Assembly: GCF_019336435.1 (NCBI RefSeq)
Contig: NZ_JAHWXQ010000002.1
Span: 1 to 64,000 of the forward strand
Reading direction: 5' to 3'
Origin: Pontibacter populi
GTDB taxonomy: Bacteria > Bacteroidota > Bacteroidia > Cytophagales > Hymenobacteraceae
DNA length: 64,000 bases
Part shown: positions 1 through 9,517 of the stretch, piece after piece
Layout: each line of letters starts with the position of its first letter
How positions within the stretch are numbered: the stretch's first letter is position 1
Made by a program: the position numbers and the translations under genes
The notes under the pieces: model-generated
Told to the model about the DNA's origin: nothing
Seen by the model: the letters and a program-made list of their open reading frames with translations, nothing else
Databases searched by the model: none

Positions 1-72
<72 letters not shown>

Positions 73-78
73 CACCCA

Positions 79-111
79 AAAAAGCACATGTTTGTACTGC
101 ATGTGCTTTTT
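79..111 (+). terminator. Hairpin terminator between the two tRNA-Thr copies
   Basis: AAAAAGCACATG (79-90) and CATGTGCTTTTT (100-111) form a 12-bp stem with a 9-base loop, ending in a T run. It follows the first tRNA directly, so the two copies may be separate units, or the hairpin may only attenuate read-through. Confidence 0.6.
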
Positions 112-130
112 ATTTCAAACATAAGTACAA

Positions 131-203
<73 letters not shown>

Positions 204-211
204 CACCCCGG

Positions 212-243
212 AAGCCTTCAGAGAAATCTGAAGGCTTTTTTGT
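212..243 (+). terminator. Intrinsic terminator after the tRNA-Thr pair
   Basis: AAGCCTTCAGA (212-222) pairs with TCTGAAGGCTT (227-237) over a four-base loop and is followed by a T-rich run, a standard Rho-independent terminator. Confidence 0.8.
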
Positions 244-327
244 TTATGTCCCTTCTCCAACTATAGCTTATGAATTATCAGGTATAATCCTTTATTTTGA
301 TATCTGATCTTAACGGTTCAACAAACT

Positions 328-1494
328 ATGCAACTCATCGAAGTAAATACCCCTGCGCTTGAAACAGCATTTCTACAGGTGCAGATCGACCTTTATAAAA
401 AAGATAAAAATTATATCCGCCCTTTAGATAAAGATGTATTAGGCGTTTTTGACCCTAAAAAGAACAGATTGCTCCGTGATGGAGAAGCTATCCGGTGGGT
501 ACTGAAGGGTGATAATGGGAAGCTGATTGGTCGGGTAGCAGCATTTATAAACCCTAAAACTTCTAAAGGTGGAGATCAGCCAACAGGTGGCATGGGTTTT
601 TTTGATTGCATAGATGACCAGCAAGCTACCAATCTGCTGCTGGATGCGTGCAAAAACTGGTTGCAGGAAAGAGGCATGGAAGCGATGGATGGTCCTATAA
701 ATCTGGGCGATCGCGACAAATGGTGGGGGCTGCTGATTGATGGCTTTTATCCGCCCAACTATGGCATGCACTATAACTACCCATATTACCAGCGCTTGCT
801 CGAGAACTATGGCTTTGGCCTGTACTTTAACCAGTACACCTACTACCGCATGGTAAACGACCCGATCCCGGAAAAATATCACGAAAAAGCAAAAACAATC
901 CTGGCTGATCCGGCCTATCGGTTTGAGCACATGGATAAGAAGAACCTGCCTAAATATACCGAAGATTTCAGAACGGTTTATAACAAAGGCTGGGCAAAGC
1001 ACGAAGGTGTAAAGCCAATGACAGAAGCACAGGCTGCCACTGTAATGCGTACTCTAAAGCCGGTTATAGATGAAAAGATCATGTGGTTTGCTTACTATAA
1101 CGACGAGCCGGTAGGTTTCTTTATAGCTATCCCGGAATTAAACAGGCTTTTCAGGTATGTAAACGGTAAAATGGATCTGTGGGGTAAACTGAAATTTCTT
1201 TTCCATAAGTGGAGAGGCGCTTGCAAAACAATGTATGGTATTGTGTTTGGTATTACGCCGGAGCATCAGAGCAAAGGTGTAGAAGCAGCTATGGTTGTAG
1301 AGGCTGGAAGAATAATTCAGGGTAATGCCAGCTTGCCTTATGTAGACCTGCAAATGAATTGGATAGGCGATTTTAACCCAAAAATGATGAACCTGGTAGA
1401 GAACTTAGGCAGCCGTATCTATAAAACACATGGCACTTTCCGCTACCTCTTTGACAGGACAAAGGAGTTCAAGCGTATGCCGATCATCAAATAA
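328..1494 (+). CDS. YghO-like GNAT-superfamily protein
   Basis: A 388-residue cytoplasmic protein. The N-terminal third has the pattern of the YghO-like family (VNTPALETAF, then YKKDKNYIRPL, then FDPKKNRLL, then GRVAAFINP), and the C-terminal part resembles a second GNAT-type fold (VGFFIAIPELN near residue 260, GVEAAMVVEAGR near 315). No substrate can be named. It stands alone between the tRNA terminator and its own hairpin terminator. It starts at ATG; the fold assignment is from recognised pattern, and function is unknown. Confidence 0.7.
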   Translation: MQLIEVNTPALETAFLQVQIDLYKKDKNYIRPLDKDVLGVFDPKKNRLLRDGEAIRWVLKGDNGKLIGRVAAFINPKTSKGGDQPTGGMGFFDCIDDQQATNLLLDACKNWLQERGMEAMDGPINLGDRDKWWGLLIDGFYPPNYGMHYNYPYYQRLLENYGFGLYFNQYTYYRMVNDPIPEKYHEKAKTILADPAYRFEHMDKKNLPKYTEDFRTVYNKGWAKHEGVKPMTEAQAATVMRTLKPVIDEKIMWFAYYNDEPVGFFIAIPELNRLFRYVNGKMDLWGKLKFLFHKWRGACKTMYGIVFGITPEHQSKGVEAAMVVEAGRIIQGNASLPYVDLQMNWIGDFNPKMMNLVENLGSRIYKTHGTFRYLFDRTKEFKRMPIIK

Positions 1495-1515
1495 TACTTC
1501 CTGCATAAGAAAACA

Positions 1516-1557
1516 TTTGCCGCCACGCTTTGCTTAAAGTTAGCGGCAAACGTTTTT
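1516..1557 (+). terminator. Intrinsic terminator
   Basis: TTTGCCGC (1516-1523) pairs with GCGGCAAA (1543-1550), with an inner CTTT/AAAG pairing, followed by a T5 run. It separates the GNAT-like gene from the next gene, whose ATG follows within 15 bases. Confidence 0.65.
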
Positions 1558-1570
1558 ACATACTATATCT

Positions 1571-2584
1571 ATGGATTCTCTTACGCAAATTGTACTGGGA
1601 GCTTCGGTTGGGGAAGCAGTTGCCGGCAAAAAGATTGGTAATAAGGCCCTGCTGTGGGGTGCAATTGCCGGTACCATTCCGGACCTGGATGTTTTGGCCA
1701 GCCCATTTCTGGATATGGTGGGAGAACTAACCTTTCACAGGTCTGTAACACATTCGTTCCTGTTTGCTATAATTATGTCGCCTGTTCTTGGCTGGCTTTT
1801 GAACAGGTTGTATAAGAAAGATAACCTTGGCGTTTTACCCTGGACCTTGCTTTTCTTTTTCGGGTTTACAACACATGCCTTGTTAGATGCCTGCACTACC
1901 TGGGGGACACAGCTTTTCTGGCCTTTCAGTACCTATGGTGTAGCTTTTTACAACATATTCGTTATTGATCCGCTGTATACTGTTCCGTTCATGATTTGTG
2001 TGGCGGCAGCAGCCTTTTATAACCGTAGCAGCAGAAAGCGCAGAATCTTAAACTATACGGGTATTGCCATAAGCTCTGCATACCTGTTATTTTCGTTCGG
2101 CGCCAAAGCCGCAGCCAACAATGTGTTCGAGCAGAACCTTCAGCAACAGGACATCGCCTATAGTTCTTATATCAGCAAACCAACACCACTCAATACAATT
2201 TTCTGGTCGGTTACTGCCGAAGGGGAGAATGGTTTCTACCATGGGTTTTACTCACTTTTTGATAAGAGCAAAACTATAAACTATAGTTACGAACCGCAGA
2301 ACAAACACCTGCTGCAACCCTACTTGGGCAACCCAAAACTTCAGCGTCTACTCGAAATCACGAAAGGGTACTATACCGTGGTTCCGGCAGAAAACGGCAT
2401 ATTAATAAATGACCTGCGTTTCGGGAAGTTTGATGACTGGCGTGCGGAAGGTGGCAGTTACGTGTTTGTGTACCATGTCTGGAAGAACCCTGATGGTTCG
2501 CTGAATTTTGAGGAAATCAACAACCGGCCGGATATCGATAAGGATTATTTTAAAGATTACTGGAATAGAATAAAAGGTATTTAA
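1571..2584 (+). CDS. YdjM-like membrane-bound metal-dependent hydrolase (DUF457 family)
   Basis: A 337-residue inner-membrane protein. The N-terminus has the family signature: MDSLTQIVLGA, then GTIPDLDVL (metal-binding aspartates near residues 42-44), then HRSVTHSFLF (histidines near 57-62). A later THALLDACT repeats the His/Asp ligand pattern. About four hydrophobic helices lie between residues 65 and 185, and the C-terminal 150 residues look soluble. DUF457 proteins are predicted hydrolases (YdjM, YbcI, YvsG) with poorly known substrates. The ATG lies just after the preceding terminator, so the gene is likely monocistronic. Confidence 0.8.
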   Translation: MDSLTQIVLGASVGEAVAGKKIGNKALLWGAIAGTIPDLDVLASPFLDMVGELTFHRSVTHSFLFAIIMSPVLGWLLNRLYKKDNLGVLPWTLLFFFGFTTHALLDACTTWGTQLFWPFSTYGVAFYNIFVIDPLYTVPFMICVAAAAFYNRSSRKRRILNYTGIAISSAYLLFSFGAKAAANNVFEQNLQQQDIAYSSYISKPTPLNTIFWSVTAEGENGFYHGFYSLFDKSKTINYSYEPQNKHLLQPYLGNPKLQRLLEITKGYYTVVPAENGILINDLRFGKFDDWRAEGGSYVFVYHVWKNPDGSLNFEEINNRPDIDKDYFKDYWNRIKGI

Positions 2585-2590
2585 TAATTG

Positions 2591-2620
2591 GAGCAGGACA
2601 GGAGCCTGCTCTGTTTGTTT
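2591..2620 (+). terminator. Intrinsic terminator
   Basis: GAGCAGG (2591-2597) pairs with CCTGCTC (2605-2611), followed by TGTTTGTTT. It lies directly after the YdjM-like gene. Confidence 0.6.
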
Positions 2621-2641
2621 AGGAGCTAATGCTTATATTTG
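2614..2641 (+). promoter_or_regulatory. Candidate Bacteroidota promoter for the SDR gene
   Basis: TTTG (2614-2617) and TATATTTG (2634-2641) match the Bacteroidota -33 and -7 elements, separated by 16 bases, slightly short of the usual 17-23. A start near 2648 would give a leader of about 80 bases. Confidence 0.4.
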
Positions 2642-2729
2642 ATCTGACTATAAAATGCTTTTTGCAGTATCTGCATCTGGCTTTCTTATAGATGCTAAAA
2701 TTACTTACTGATAGAAAACAATAATACAG

Positions 2730-3500
2730 ATGAATAACAACAGATGGTCGTTGCAAGGTAAAAAAGCTATAGTTACCGGTGGTTCCAAAGGTATTGGCGA
2801 GGCTACCGTTAATGAATTTTTAGCACTCGGCGCAGAAGTACTGGCAGTGGCACGTAAACACGAAGACTTGCAGAAACTTCAGGAAAGCGTTGTTGGCCCC
2901 TTGCATGTACTGGTGGCCGATATGAGTACGACCGAAGGTCAGAAGCAACTGTTTAGCTGGGTAGAATCGAACTGGTCCCAACTTGATATCCTGGTAAACA
3001 ATGTAGGGACTAACATCCGGAAGCCAACTGCAGACTATAGTTCAGAGGAGTTTGATTTTATAATGAACACTAACCTGCGGTCAGCTTTTGAATTAAACAG
3101 GCTGTTTTACCCGTTACTTGCTGCTTCTGAGCAAGGGAATATCATTCATGTGACATCTGTAGCCGGGCTTACACATGTGCGCACAGGCAGCGTGTATGGC
3201 ATGACGAAAGCCGCTCTCACCCAGCTCACACGTAACCTTGCTGCAGAATGGGCTAAGGATGGTATCCGCGTAAACGCAGTTGCTCCCTGGTATATCAGCA
3301 CTCCACTTGCTCAGACGGTTTTGCAAAACGAGGAATTTTACAACAATGTTATTAACAGAACACCCCTCCGAAAAATAGGAAAACCAGAAGATGTGGCTGC
3401 CGCTGTGGCCTTTTTATGTATGCCTGCAGCAGCTTATATAACAGGCCAAACAATGGCTGTAGACGGAGGTTTCACAATCAATGGTTTTCACCCGCAATAA
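2730..3500 (+). CDS. SDR-family NAD(P)-dependent oxidoreductase (tropinone reductase-like)
   Basis: A 256-residue classical short-chain dehydrogenase. The Rossmann cofactor motif GGSKGIG lies at residues 17-23, NNVG near 90, catalytic Ser in VTSVAG near 142, and YGMTK near 155-159 with Tyr and Lys. The C-terminal [10 protein letters not shown] is typical. The ARK after the second beta strand suggests NADPH preference. It resembles tropinone-reductase-like SDRs, but the substrate cannot be read from sequence. It is single, with its own promoter-like element upstream. Confidence 0.88.
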   Translation: MNNNRWSLQGKKAIVTGGSKGIGEATVNEFLALGAEVLAVARKHEDLQKLQESVVGPLHVLVADMSTTEGQKQLFSWVESNWSQLDILVNNVGTNIRKPTADYSSEEFDFIMNTNLRSAFELNRLFYPLLAASEQGNIIHVTSVAGLTHVRTGSVYGMTKAALTQLTRNLAAEWAKDGIRVNAVAPWYISTPLAQTVLQNEEFYNNVINRTPLRKIGKPEDVAAAVAFLCMPAAAYITGQTMAVDGGFTINGFHPQ

Positions 3501-3569
3501 AAGAGATTTAATACGCCTAAAACATTAAAGTACACCCCTGAAAAGCTGGTTTTTGTGCGTAAAAAAGTG

Positions 3570-3577
3570 TATATTTG
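3570..3577 (+). promoter_or_regulatory. Candidate -7 element for the small lipoprotein gene
   Basis: TATATTTG (3570-3577) matches TAnnTTTG and lies about 57 bases before the chosen ATG. A TTTG at 3552-3555 is closer than usual (14-base spacer). The element overlaps a longer in-frame GTG ORF, which argues for the downstream ATG as start. Confidence 0.35.
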
Positions 3578-3633
3578 TCTGTTTAGGATATGAGAGCGCT
3601 CACTTATTTCGTTGCTCTCTAAAACCCAGCAGC

Positions 3634-3873
3634 ATGGCTACAAACCGGATTCTACTTCTTGTCCTTATCTCACTTATTTCCCTATCTGTTTTATCCTGTA
3701 AACCAGCCTGCCCGATTGGTCCCTGCCAGGTGCGCATGGTGCACACACATGGCGAAGGGGTGTACCGAGGTGTGCCTATATGGAAGAAACAGAATATGAA
3801 ATACGGCGAAAAAATGCCGAAACAGAAAAAGCAGCCTAAGAACGAAAAGGATAAGAGCAAAAATAAGAGCTAA
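3634..3873 (+). CDS. Small lysine-rich putative lipoprotein
   Basis: A 79-residue protein. An N-terminal hydrophobic signal (ILLLVLISLISLSVLSC) ends in a lipobox-like LSVLSC, so lipidation near Cys22 and envelope localisation are expected. The mature part starts KPACPIGPCQVR with two further cysteines, and the last 30 residues are almost all Lys, Asn, Gln and Glu. The ATG at 3634 is preferred over an upstream GTG because it begins the signal peptide and leaves the promoter-like element outside the gene. Small lipoproteins of this type are common in Bacteroidota. Function unknown. Confidence 0.65.
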   Translation: MATNRILLLVLISLISLSVLSCKPACPIGPCQVRMVHTHGEGVYRGVPIWKKQNMKYGEKMPKQKKQPKNEKDKSKNKS

Positions 3874-3897
3874 GCTATATATAGCTAAACGCTGATT

Positions 3898-3926
3898 TTT
3901 GCTAAATTGCCTGAATATTACATTTT
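3898..3926 (+). promoter_or_regulatory. Candidate gyrA promoter
   Basis: TTTG (3898-3901), a 17-base spacer and TACATTTT (3919-3926, one mismatch to TAnnTTTG) lie about 30 bases before the gyrA ATG. Plausible but not a perfect match. Confidence 0.35.
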
Positions 3927-3956
3927 AATAAAAACCAATTATTTATACTTCGAAAC

Positions 3957-6506
3957 ATGAATGAAGGCGAAAGAATAATACCAATAAACATTGAAGACGA
4001 AATGCGCGGCGCGTATATCGACTATTCAATGTCTGTTATCATTTCGAGAGCCTTACCCGATGTTCGGGACGGATTAAAGCCGGTGCATCGCCGCGTACTT
4101 TATGGTATGTCTGAACTGGGGGTATCGTACAATAAAGCCTATAAGAAATCTGCCAGAATTGTAGGAGAGGTACTGGGTAAGTATCACCCACATGGTGACT
4201 CCTCGGTTTACGAGACCATGGTACGTATGGCCCAGGAATGGTCGCTGCGTTACCCGCTGGTTGATGGGCAGGGTAACTATGGTTCTATAGACGGTGACTC
4301 GCCGGCTGCCATGCGTTACACAGAAGCACGTTTAAAGCGTATTGCCGATGAACTGCTGAACGACCTGGACAAGAACACGGTAGACTTCGTGCCTAACTTC
4401 GACGACTCCCTGAAGGAGCCGAGCGTAATGCCTGCTAAATTCCCGAACCTGCTGGTAAACGGAACATCAGGTATTGCAGTAGGTATGGCCACCAACATGG
4501 CACCGCATAACCTTACCGAAGTTATTAACGGTATAGTTGCCTACATCGATAACCGCGAAATTACCATTGCCGAACTGATGCAGTACATCACTGCACCGGA
4601 TTTCCCGACAGGTGGTATCATTCACGGTTACGATGGCGTTAAGTCCGCTTTTGAGACCGGCCGTGGCCGTGTGCTGATGCGTGGTCGTGCTATTTTCGAA
4701 ACTTTGCCATCCGGTAAAGAGCAGATCATTGTAACCGAAATACCATACATGGTAAACAAGGCTACACTGATCGAGAAAACAGCAGCGCTTATCAACGAGA
4801 AGAAAATTGAAGGTATATCGGATCTCCGTGATGAGTCTGACCGTGATGGTCTGCGTATAGTTTACGACCTCAAGCGCGATGCTATTCCGAACGTTGTACT
4901 GAATAACCTTTACAAATATACAGCCCTGCAGTCTTCATTTGGCGTGAACAACGTGGCCCTTGTTAAAGGTCGCCCGATGACGCTGAACCTGAAAGACCTG
5001 ATCGTCCATTTCGTAGAACACCGTCACGAAGTTGTGATTCGCAGAACACAGTACGAACTGGAAGAAGCCAGAAAACGTGCACACATTCTGGAAGGCTTAC
5101 TGATTGCGCTTGATAACCTGGACGAAGTAATTAACCTGATCCGTTCTTCACGTGATCCGGAAATTGCCCGCAATGGTTTGATGGAGCGTTTTGCATTGTC
5201 AGAAATTCAGGCAAGAGCTATACTTGACATGCGTTTACAGCGCCTTACTGGCCTTGAGCGTGACAAGATACAGGCAGAATACCAGGAGATCATGAAACTG
5301 ATCGATTACCTGACGGCTATCCTGAACGATGAATCGCTGCGTATGCAGATCATCAAAGACGAATTAGCTGAGATCAAGGAACGTTACGGTGATGTACGTC
5401 GCACAAGTATAGAAGCAAGCACAGGCGATATTTCTTACGAGGATATGATCCCGGAAGAGAACATGGTTATTACTATTTCGCATGAGGGTTATATCAAGCG
5501 TACTTCGCTGAGCGAGTACCGTAGCCAAAGCCGTGGCGGTATTGGTTCGCGTGGTGTGGCTGCCTCTAAAGAGACTGATTTTACGGAGCACTTGTTTGTT
5601 GCCAGTACGCACAATTATATGCTGTTCTTTACTGAGTTCGGTAAAGTGTTCTGGCTGAAAGTTTACGAGATTCCGGAAGGAGGGAAGACCACCAAAGGAC
5701 GTGCTATACAGAACATTATCCAAATCGAGAAAGAAGATAAAGTTCGTGCTGTACTAAACATACACGACCTGAAGAATCCGGACTATATCCTGAATCACAA
5801 CCTGGTATTTATTACAGAGAAAGGTACGATCAAGAAAACGGTACTGGAATCTTATTCACGCCCAAGAACAAATGGTATAAACGCCATCACTATAAACGAA
5901 GGCGACAGATTGCTTGATGTGCAGTTGACAACCGGTAACAGCGAAATAATCATCGCGTTAGGGTCGGGGAGAGCGATACGCTTTAACGAAACGCAGGTTC
6001 GCCCTATGGGACGTAACGCTGCCGGTGTAAGAGCCGTAACACTAGCCGGACCGGATGATAAAGTAGTTGGTATGGTTTGTGTAGAAAGCAATGAGACTGA
6101 ACTACTGGTAGTATCTGAAAACGGTTATGGCAAGCGTTCTATTTTAGATGAATACCGCATTACAAACCGTGGCGGTAAAGGTGTAAAAACCCTGAACGTA
6201 ACAGATAAAACCGGTAAACTGGTAGCGATTAAAGGGGTAATTGATACAGATGACCTGATGATCATAAACCGTTCAGGTATAACGATCAGGTTAAATGTTT
6301 CTGACATTCGTACCATCGGACGTGCCACACAGGGTGTGCGACTGATTAAACTGAATGACGGCGACCAGATTTCTTCGGTAGCTAAAGTAGAAATGGATGC
6401 AGAAGAAGAAATGGAGAAAGTAGTAATGGAACAATCAGAGTTAGAGCCTGAGGAAACCTTACAACCGGATACTATGATAGATCCTGAAACAACTGAAGAA
6501 GCATAA
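3957..6506 (+). CDS. gyrA: DNA gyrase subunit A
   Basis: An 849-residue breakage-reunion subunit of DNA gyrase, acting with GyrB to introduce negative supercoils. The N-terminus ([14 protein letters not shown]), [10 protein letters not shown] and the catalytic tyrosine in [10 protein letters not shown] are clear. The C-terminal domain carries a GyrA-box-like QSRGGIG near residue 523 and repeated blades, followed by an acidic tail rich in Glu. The length suits GyrA. In the quinolone-resistance region the motif is [10 protein letters not shown]: the serine equivalent to E. coli Ser83 is present (residue 82), while residue 86, equivalent to Asp87, is Glu. Single gene with its own likely promoter. 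Confidence 0.98.
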   Translation: MNEGERIIPINIEDEMRGAYIDYSMSVIISRALPDVRDGLKPVHRRVLYGMSELGVSYNKAYKKSARIVGEVLGKYHPHGDSSVYETMVRMAQEWSLRYPLVDGQGNYGSIDGDSPAAMRYTEARLKRIADELLNDLDKNTVDFVPNFDDSLKEPSVMPAKFPNLLVNGTSGIAVGMATNMAPHNLTEVINGIVAYIDNREITIAELMQYITAPDFPTGGIIHGYDGVKSAFETGRGRVLMRGRAIFETLPSGKEQIIVTEIPYMVNKATLIEKTAALINEKKIEGISDLRDESDRDGLRIVYDLKRDAIPNVVLNNLYKYTALQSSFGVNNVALVKGRPMTLNLKDLIVHFVEHRHEVVIRRTQYELEEARKRAHILEGLLIALDNLDEVINLIRSSRDPEIARNGLMERFALSEIQARAILDMRLQRLTGLERDKIQAEYQEIMKLIDYLTAILNDESLRMQIIKDELAEIKERYGDVRRTSIEASTGDISYEDMIPEENMVITISHEGYIKRTSLSEYRSQSRGGIGSRGVAASKETDFTEHLFVASTHNYMLFFTEFGKVFWLKVYEIPEGGKTTKGRAIQNIIQIEKEDKVRAVLNIHDLKNPDYILNHNLVFITEKGTIKKTVLESYSRPRTNGINAITINEGDRLLDVQLTTGNSEIIIALGSGRAIRFNETQVRPMGRNAAGVRAVTLAGPDDKVVGMVCVESNETELLVVSENGYGKRSILDEYRITNRGGKGVKTLNVTDKTGKLVAIKGVIDTDDLMIINRSGITIRLNVSDIRTIGRATQGVRLIKLNDGDQISSVAKVEMDAEEEMEKVVMEQSELEPEETLQPDTMIDPETTEEA

Positions 6507-6579
6507 GGAGCTAACAGTCAGGAATTTATTTGCATTCAATTAACGTTAAACAACAAATACAAACCTTTCATAAACGAGC

Positions 6580-7710
6580 ATGAAAAAAGTACTCTTAACT
6601 GCATTGGCAGCGGCTACTATTTCTGTGGCGAGCGCTCAGAACTCAGCTGTAAACAGTGCCATCCTTAGCCAGAAAAACGGCACATTGGATAAAGCACAGG
6701 CTTCCATTGACCAGGCTATCACACACGATAAGACAAAAGATAAAGCAAAGACCTGGTTTACACGCGGTACTATTTACCAGGATATTATTGGTCACCCGTT
6801 ATACGGTAAACTAGCCAATGACCAGACTCCAAACATCGTGTTTGAATCTTATGAAAAGACGATTGCACTGGATGGTAAAGACGGACAGTATGGCAAGCAG
6901 GTTCCTGCAAAATTAGACCAGCTTTATGGCCAGTTGTTAAACCAGGCAGTTGAATTCCATAATAGCCAGGTTTGGGACAAAGCTATAGTTAACTATGAAC
7001 TAGCGCTTAAAGCAAAGCCAGGTGATACGACTGCACTTAAATATGGTGCGTACGCAGCCATTAATAACAAAGACTATCCAAAAGCTATCAACTTTTACGA
7101 CAAGTTAATTGCTAGCGGTAAAGCTGACGAAGAAGCTTATAAAACAAAAGTACAGTTGCTGCAGGAGTCACAAGCCAGTGATGAGCAGGTAATGGCTGCA
7201 CTTGCTGAAGGTATTAAAGCATATCCGAACAGCGTTTACCTGATGCAGGAGGAGCTTCGTTATTACCTGAAAAACGACCGTGCTGACGAAGCAATGGCTA
7301 AGCTGGAGAAAACAATCCAGGCTGATCCAAACAACGCCAGCCTTTATGCTGTATTAGGTAACCTGCAGGAGAAGAAAAATAATCTGGATGGTGCTTACAA
7401 GAGCTACCAGAAAGCTATTGAATTAGATCCTAAAAACTTTGATGCATACTATAACCTTGCAGTTCTAGAATTCAACAAAGGAGTAGCAGTATCCAAGAAA
7501 GCGGAGAAAATGGACTATGCAACTTACCAGAAGAAAGGTAAAGCCATAGAAGCAGAGGCTAACAAGCATTTCCAGGCATCTGTACCATATTTCGAAAAAG
7601 CAGTTGAGCTTCAGCCAGAAGATCAGTCTACACTTAGAAACCTGATGTCAGTTTATACGCGCTTAGGCCGTAAGGCAGATGCAGAGCGTATCAATAAGAA
7701 ACTAAAGTAA
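6580..7710 (+). CDS. Secreted tetratricopeptide-repeat protein
   Basis: A 376-residue protein with a signal peptide (MKKVLLTALAAATISVASAQ, likely cleaved before Asn21), so periplasmic or outer-membrane associated. The rest is helical TPR: recognisable units include DKAIVNYELALKAKPGDTTAL near 130, DYPKAINFYDKLIASGK near 165, and the consensus-like DGAYKSYQKAIELDPKNFDAYYNLAV near 275-300. TPRs are protein-interaction scaffolds, and no enzymatic domain is seen. It follows gyrA by 73 bases on the same strand and ends at a strong terminator, so it may be cotranscribed with gyrA, but a functional link is not implied. Confidence 0.85.
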   Translation: MKKVLLTALAAATISVASAQNSAVNSAILSQKNGTLDKAQASIDQAITHDKTKDKAKTWFTRGTIYQDIIGHPLYGKLANDQTPNIVFESYEKTIALDGKDGQYGKQVPAKLDQLYGQLLNQAVEFHNSQVWDKAIVNYELALKAKPGDTTALKYGAYAAINNKDYPKAINFYDKLIASGKADEEAYKTKVQLLQESQASDEQVMAALAEGIKAYPNSVYLMQEELRYYLKNDRADEAMAKLEKTIQADPNNASLYAVLGNLQEKKNNLDGAYKSYQKAIELDPKNFDAYYNLAVLEFNKGVAVSKKAEKMDYATYQKKGKAIEAEANKHFQASVPYFEKAVELQPEDQSTLRNLMSVYTRLGRKADAERINKKLK

Positions 7711-7734
7711 TTTAGTCGGTCGATACCAAATAGG

Positions 7735-7766
7735 AAAAGGGAGGTTATAATAGCCTCCCTTTTTAC
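7735..7766 (+). terminator. Intrinsic terminator after the TPR gene
   Basis: AAAAGGGAGG (7735-7744) pairs with CCTCCCTTTT (7754-7763) over a nine-base loop, ending in T5. Confidence 0.8.
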
Positions 7767-8002
7767 ATGTCAAATACACTACTTAACATAATATAAATTA
7801 TAAGACTGATTTATACGAATCAAATAAGTGTCACTGATAATATACTTTATGTTAAATAGAGCCAAAGTTAACATGATGTTGTTCATCACATCAAATCTAC
7901 TGTTTGTCGCTGATGTTTCTCTATCAAGCTATAGTTACTTCTCCTGGTTCGCGAATCTGCAATGAGATAAGTATATTTAATATTATCCATAAACCACAGA
8001 AT

Positions 8003-8263
8003 ATGAACTGTCCTGCATGTAACGAAACGCTTTTAATGAGCGATAAAAACGGAGTTGAAATTGACTATTGCCCGAAATGCCGTGGAATCTGGTTAGACCG
8101 CGGTGAACTGGAAAAGATTATTGAGCGCTCCGGTGAACACTATTCTAAAAAAGAAAACTACGACTCGGACTATAAGCGTTATGGTTATGACCAGTATGGC
8201 CGCGACAAAAAGCATCCGTACAAAAAGAAAGAGTCGTTCTTGAGTAATTTCTTTGACTTTTAG
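8003..8263 (+). CDS. Zinc-ribbon (zf-TFIIB family) protein
   Basis: An 86-residue protein starting MNCPACNE, with a CPAC...CPKC zinc ribbon (Cys3/Cys6 and Cys25/Cys28) followed by GIWLDRGELEKI, the exact signature of the zf-TFIIB (PF13453) small proteins. The C-terminal half is rich in Tyr, Lys and Asp and ends FLSNFFDF. The ATG at 8003 is chosen because the zinc ribbon begins there; an upstream in-frame extension has no conserved character. Biological role unknown. Its own hairpin terminator follows. Confidence 0.8.
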   Translation: MNCPACNETLLMSDKNGVEIDYCPKCRGIWLDRGELEKIIERSGEHYSKKENYDSDYKRYGYDQYGRDKKHPYKKKESFLSNFFDF

Positions 8264-8291
8264 CAACTATAAGCTTGTTCTCTAACTGCTT

Positions 8292-8332
8292 AAAAGCGCC
8301 TGTATAATACGTAACTATACAGGCGCTTTTTT
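8292..8332 (+). terminator. Strong intrinsic terminator
   Basis: AAAAGCGCCTGTATA (8292-8306) pairs perfectly with TATACAGGCGCTTTT (8316-8330) to give a 15-bp stem with a T run. Confidence 0.85.
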
Positions 8333-8369
8333 ATCTTTATACCTTTCTGGATCTATCTTTTAAAATCAT

Positions 8370-9440
8370 ATGGCAGTAACTATAAATGTTGGATTAATAG
8401 GTTTTGGCATGTCTGGCAGGCTTTTTCATGCCCCATTTATTGCTAATCTTGCTGGTCTTAAGCTCAAAAAAATTAAAGCCAACAGACCAGAAAGTATTGC
8501 CTTGGCGCAGCAGCAGTATCCGGAAACTGAAATCGTAGCTACTGAGCAGGATATTTTTGAGGATGAAACGATTGATCTGGTTGTAATCGCCACTGCAAAT
8601 CCGACACATTATAGTCTGGCAAAAGCAGCATTGCAAGCAAACAAGCATGTTATAGTTGACAAACCTTTTACCATTACCAGCTCGGAAGCTGATGAGTTAA
8701 TTGCATTAGCTAAGGAAAAACAAAAAGTACTAACCGTTTACCAGAATCGCCGCTGGGACAGTGATTTTAAAACCATTAAGAAAGTGCTGGAAGCCAACCT
8801 ACTTGGTAAACTTGTAGATTATGAAGCTCACTTTGACCGGTTCAGGAATGAGATAAAACCAGATACCTGGAAAGAAGAGAATTTACCCGGTGCCGGAATA
8901 CTGTATGACCTTGGCGCTCATCTTATAGATCAGGCTTTGGTGCTTTTTGGTGAACCTCAGCAGGTTTATGCTAATATCAAAACCCAACGTTCAGGTTCGC
9001 AGATTCCGGATTATTTTGAAGTAGTATTATTTTACCATAAGCTGAAGGTTATCTTGAAAGCCGGGATGCTGGTGCGCGAAGCCGGTCCGCATTTTATATT
9101 ACACGGTACTAAAGGCTCCTTTATAAAATATGGAATGGATGTGCAGGAGGCGAATTTAAAGGGTGGCTCCTTCCCTACTGCTTCTTCGGCAAACTGGGGC
9201 CAGGAACCTGAAGAGCTTTGGGGTACGGTAAACAGGGAACTTAACGGGCTCCATTTCAAAGGCAAAATTGAAAGCAAAACGGGTGATTATAGTGGCCTAT
9301 ACCAGAATGTATATCATGCTATAGTTGGCCAGGAGGAATTAGCAGTAAAGCCCGAGCAGGCCAGAAATACGATCCGGATTATAGAACTGGCCATGCAAAG
9401 CAGCCAGGAGAAACGAACTATAACCTATAGTTACAGATAA
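8370..9440 (+). CDS. Gfo/Idh/MocA-family NAD(P)-dependent oxidoreductase
   Basis: A 356-residue oxidoreductase. The N-terminal Rossmann domain starts VGLIGFGMSGRLFHAP, with the EKP-like motif VDKPFTITS near residue 97 (catalytic Lys) and the C-terminal domain marked by GAGILYDLGAHLIDQAL near 174 (His/Asp). The YhhX-like start GFGMSGRLFHAPFI is typical of the subgroup acting on sugars or cyclitols. No sugar-pathway genes adjoin it, so the substrate is unknown. A TACCTTTC element at 8340-8347 may be its -7 promoter box. Confidence 0.88.
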   Translation: MAVTINVGLIGFGMSGRLFHAPFIANLAGLKLKKIKANRPESIALAQQQYPETEIVATEQDIFEDETIDLVVIATANPTHYSLAKAALQANKHVIVDKPFTITSSEADELIALAKEKQKVLTVYQNRRWDSDFKTIKKVLEANLLGKLVDYEAHFDRFRNEIKPDTWKEENLPGAGILYDLGAHLIDQALVLFGEPQQVYANIKTQRSGSQIPDYFEVVLFYHKLKVILKAGMLVREAGPHFILHGTKGSFIKYGMDVQEANLKGGSFPTASSANWGQEPEELWGTVNRELNGLHFKGKIESKTGDYSGLYQNVYHAIVGQEELAVKPEQARNTIRIIELAMQSSQEKRTITYSYR

Positions 9441-9466
9441 TCTTAAATATAAAAGCCGGTTAACAA

Positions 9467-9499
9467 AAAAGCCTGAACAGATCTATTGCTCAGGCTTTT
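9467..9499. terminator. Bidirectional terminator between convergent genes
   Basis: AAAAGCCTGA (9467-9476) and TCAGGCTTTT (9490-9499) form a stem with A-rich and T-rich flanks that work on either strand. It lies between the plus-strand oxidoreductase and the minus-strand membrane gene. Confidence 0.65.
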
Positions 9500-9517
9500 C
9501 AGGTTTTAGTTTATAGT

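Noticed and set aside
439..1002. 187-residue minus-strand ORF opposite the YghO-like gene
   Set aside because: It is a shadow of the clearly coding plus-strand frame and has no recognisable motif.
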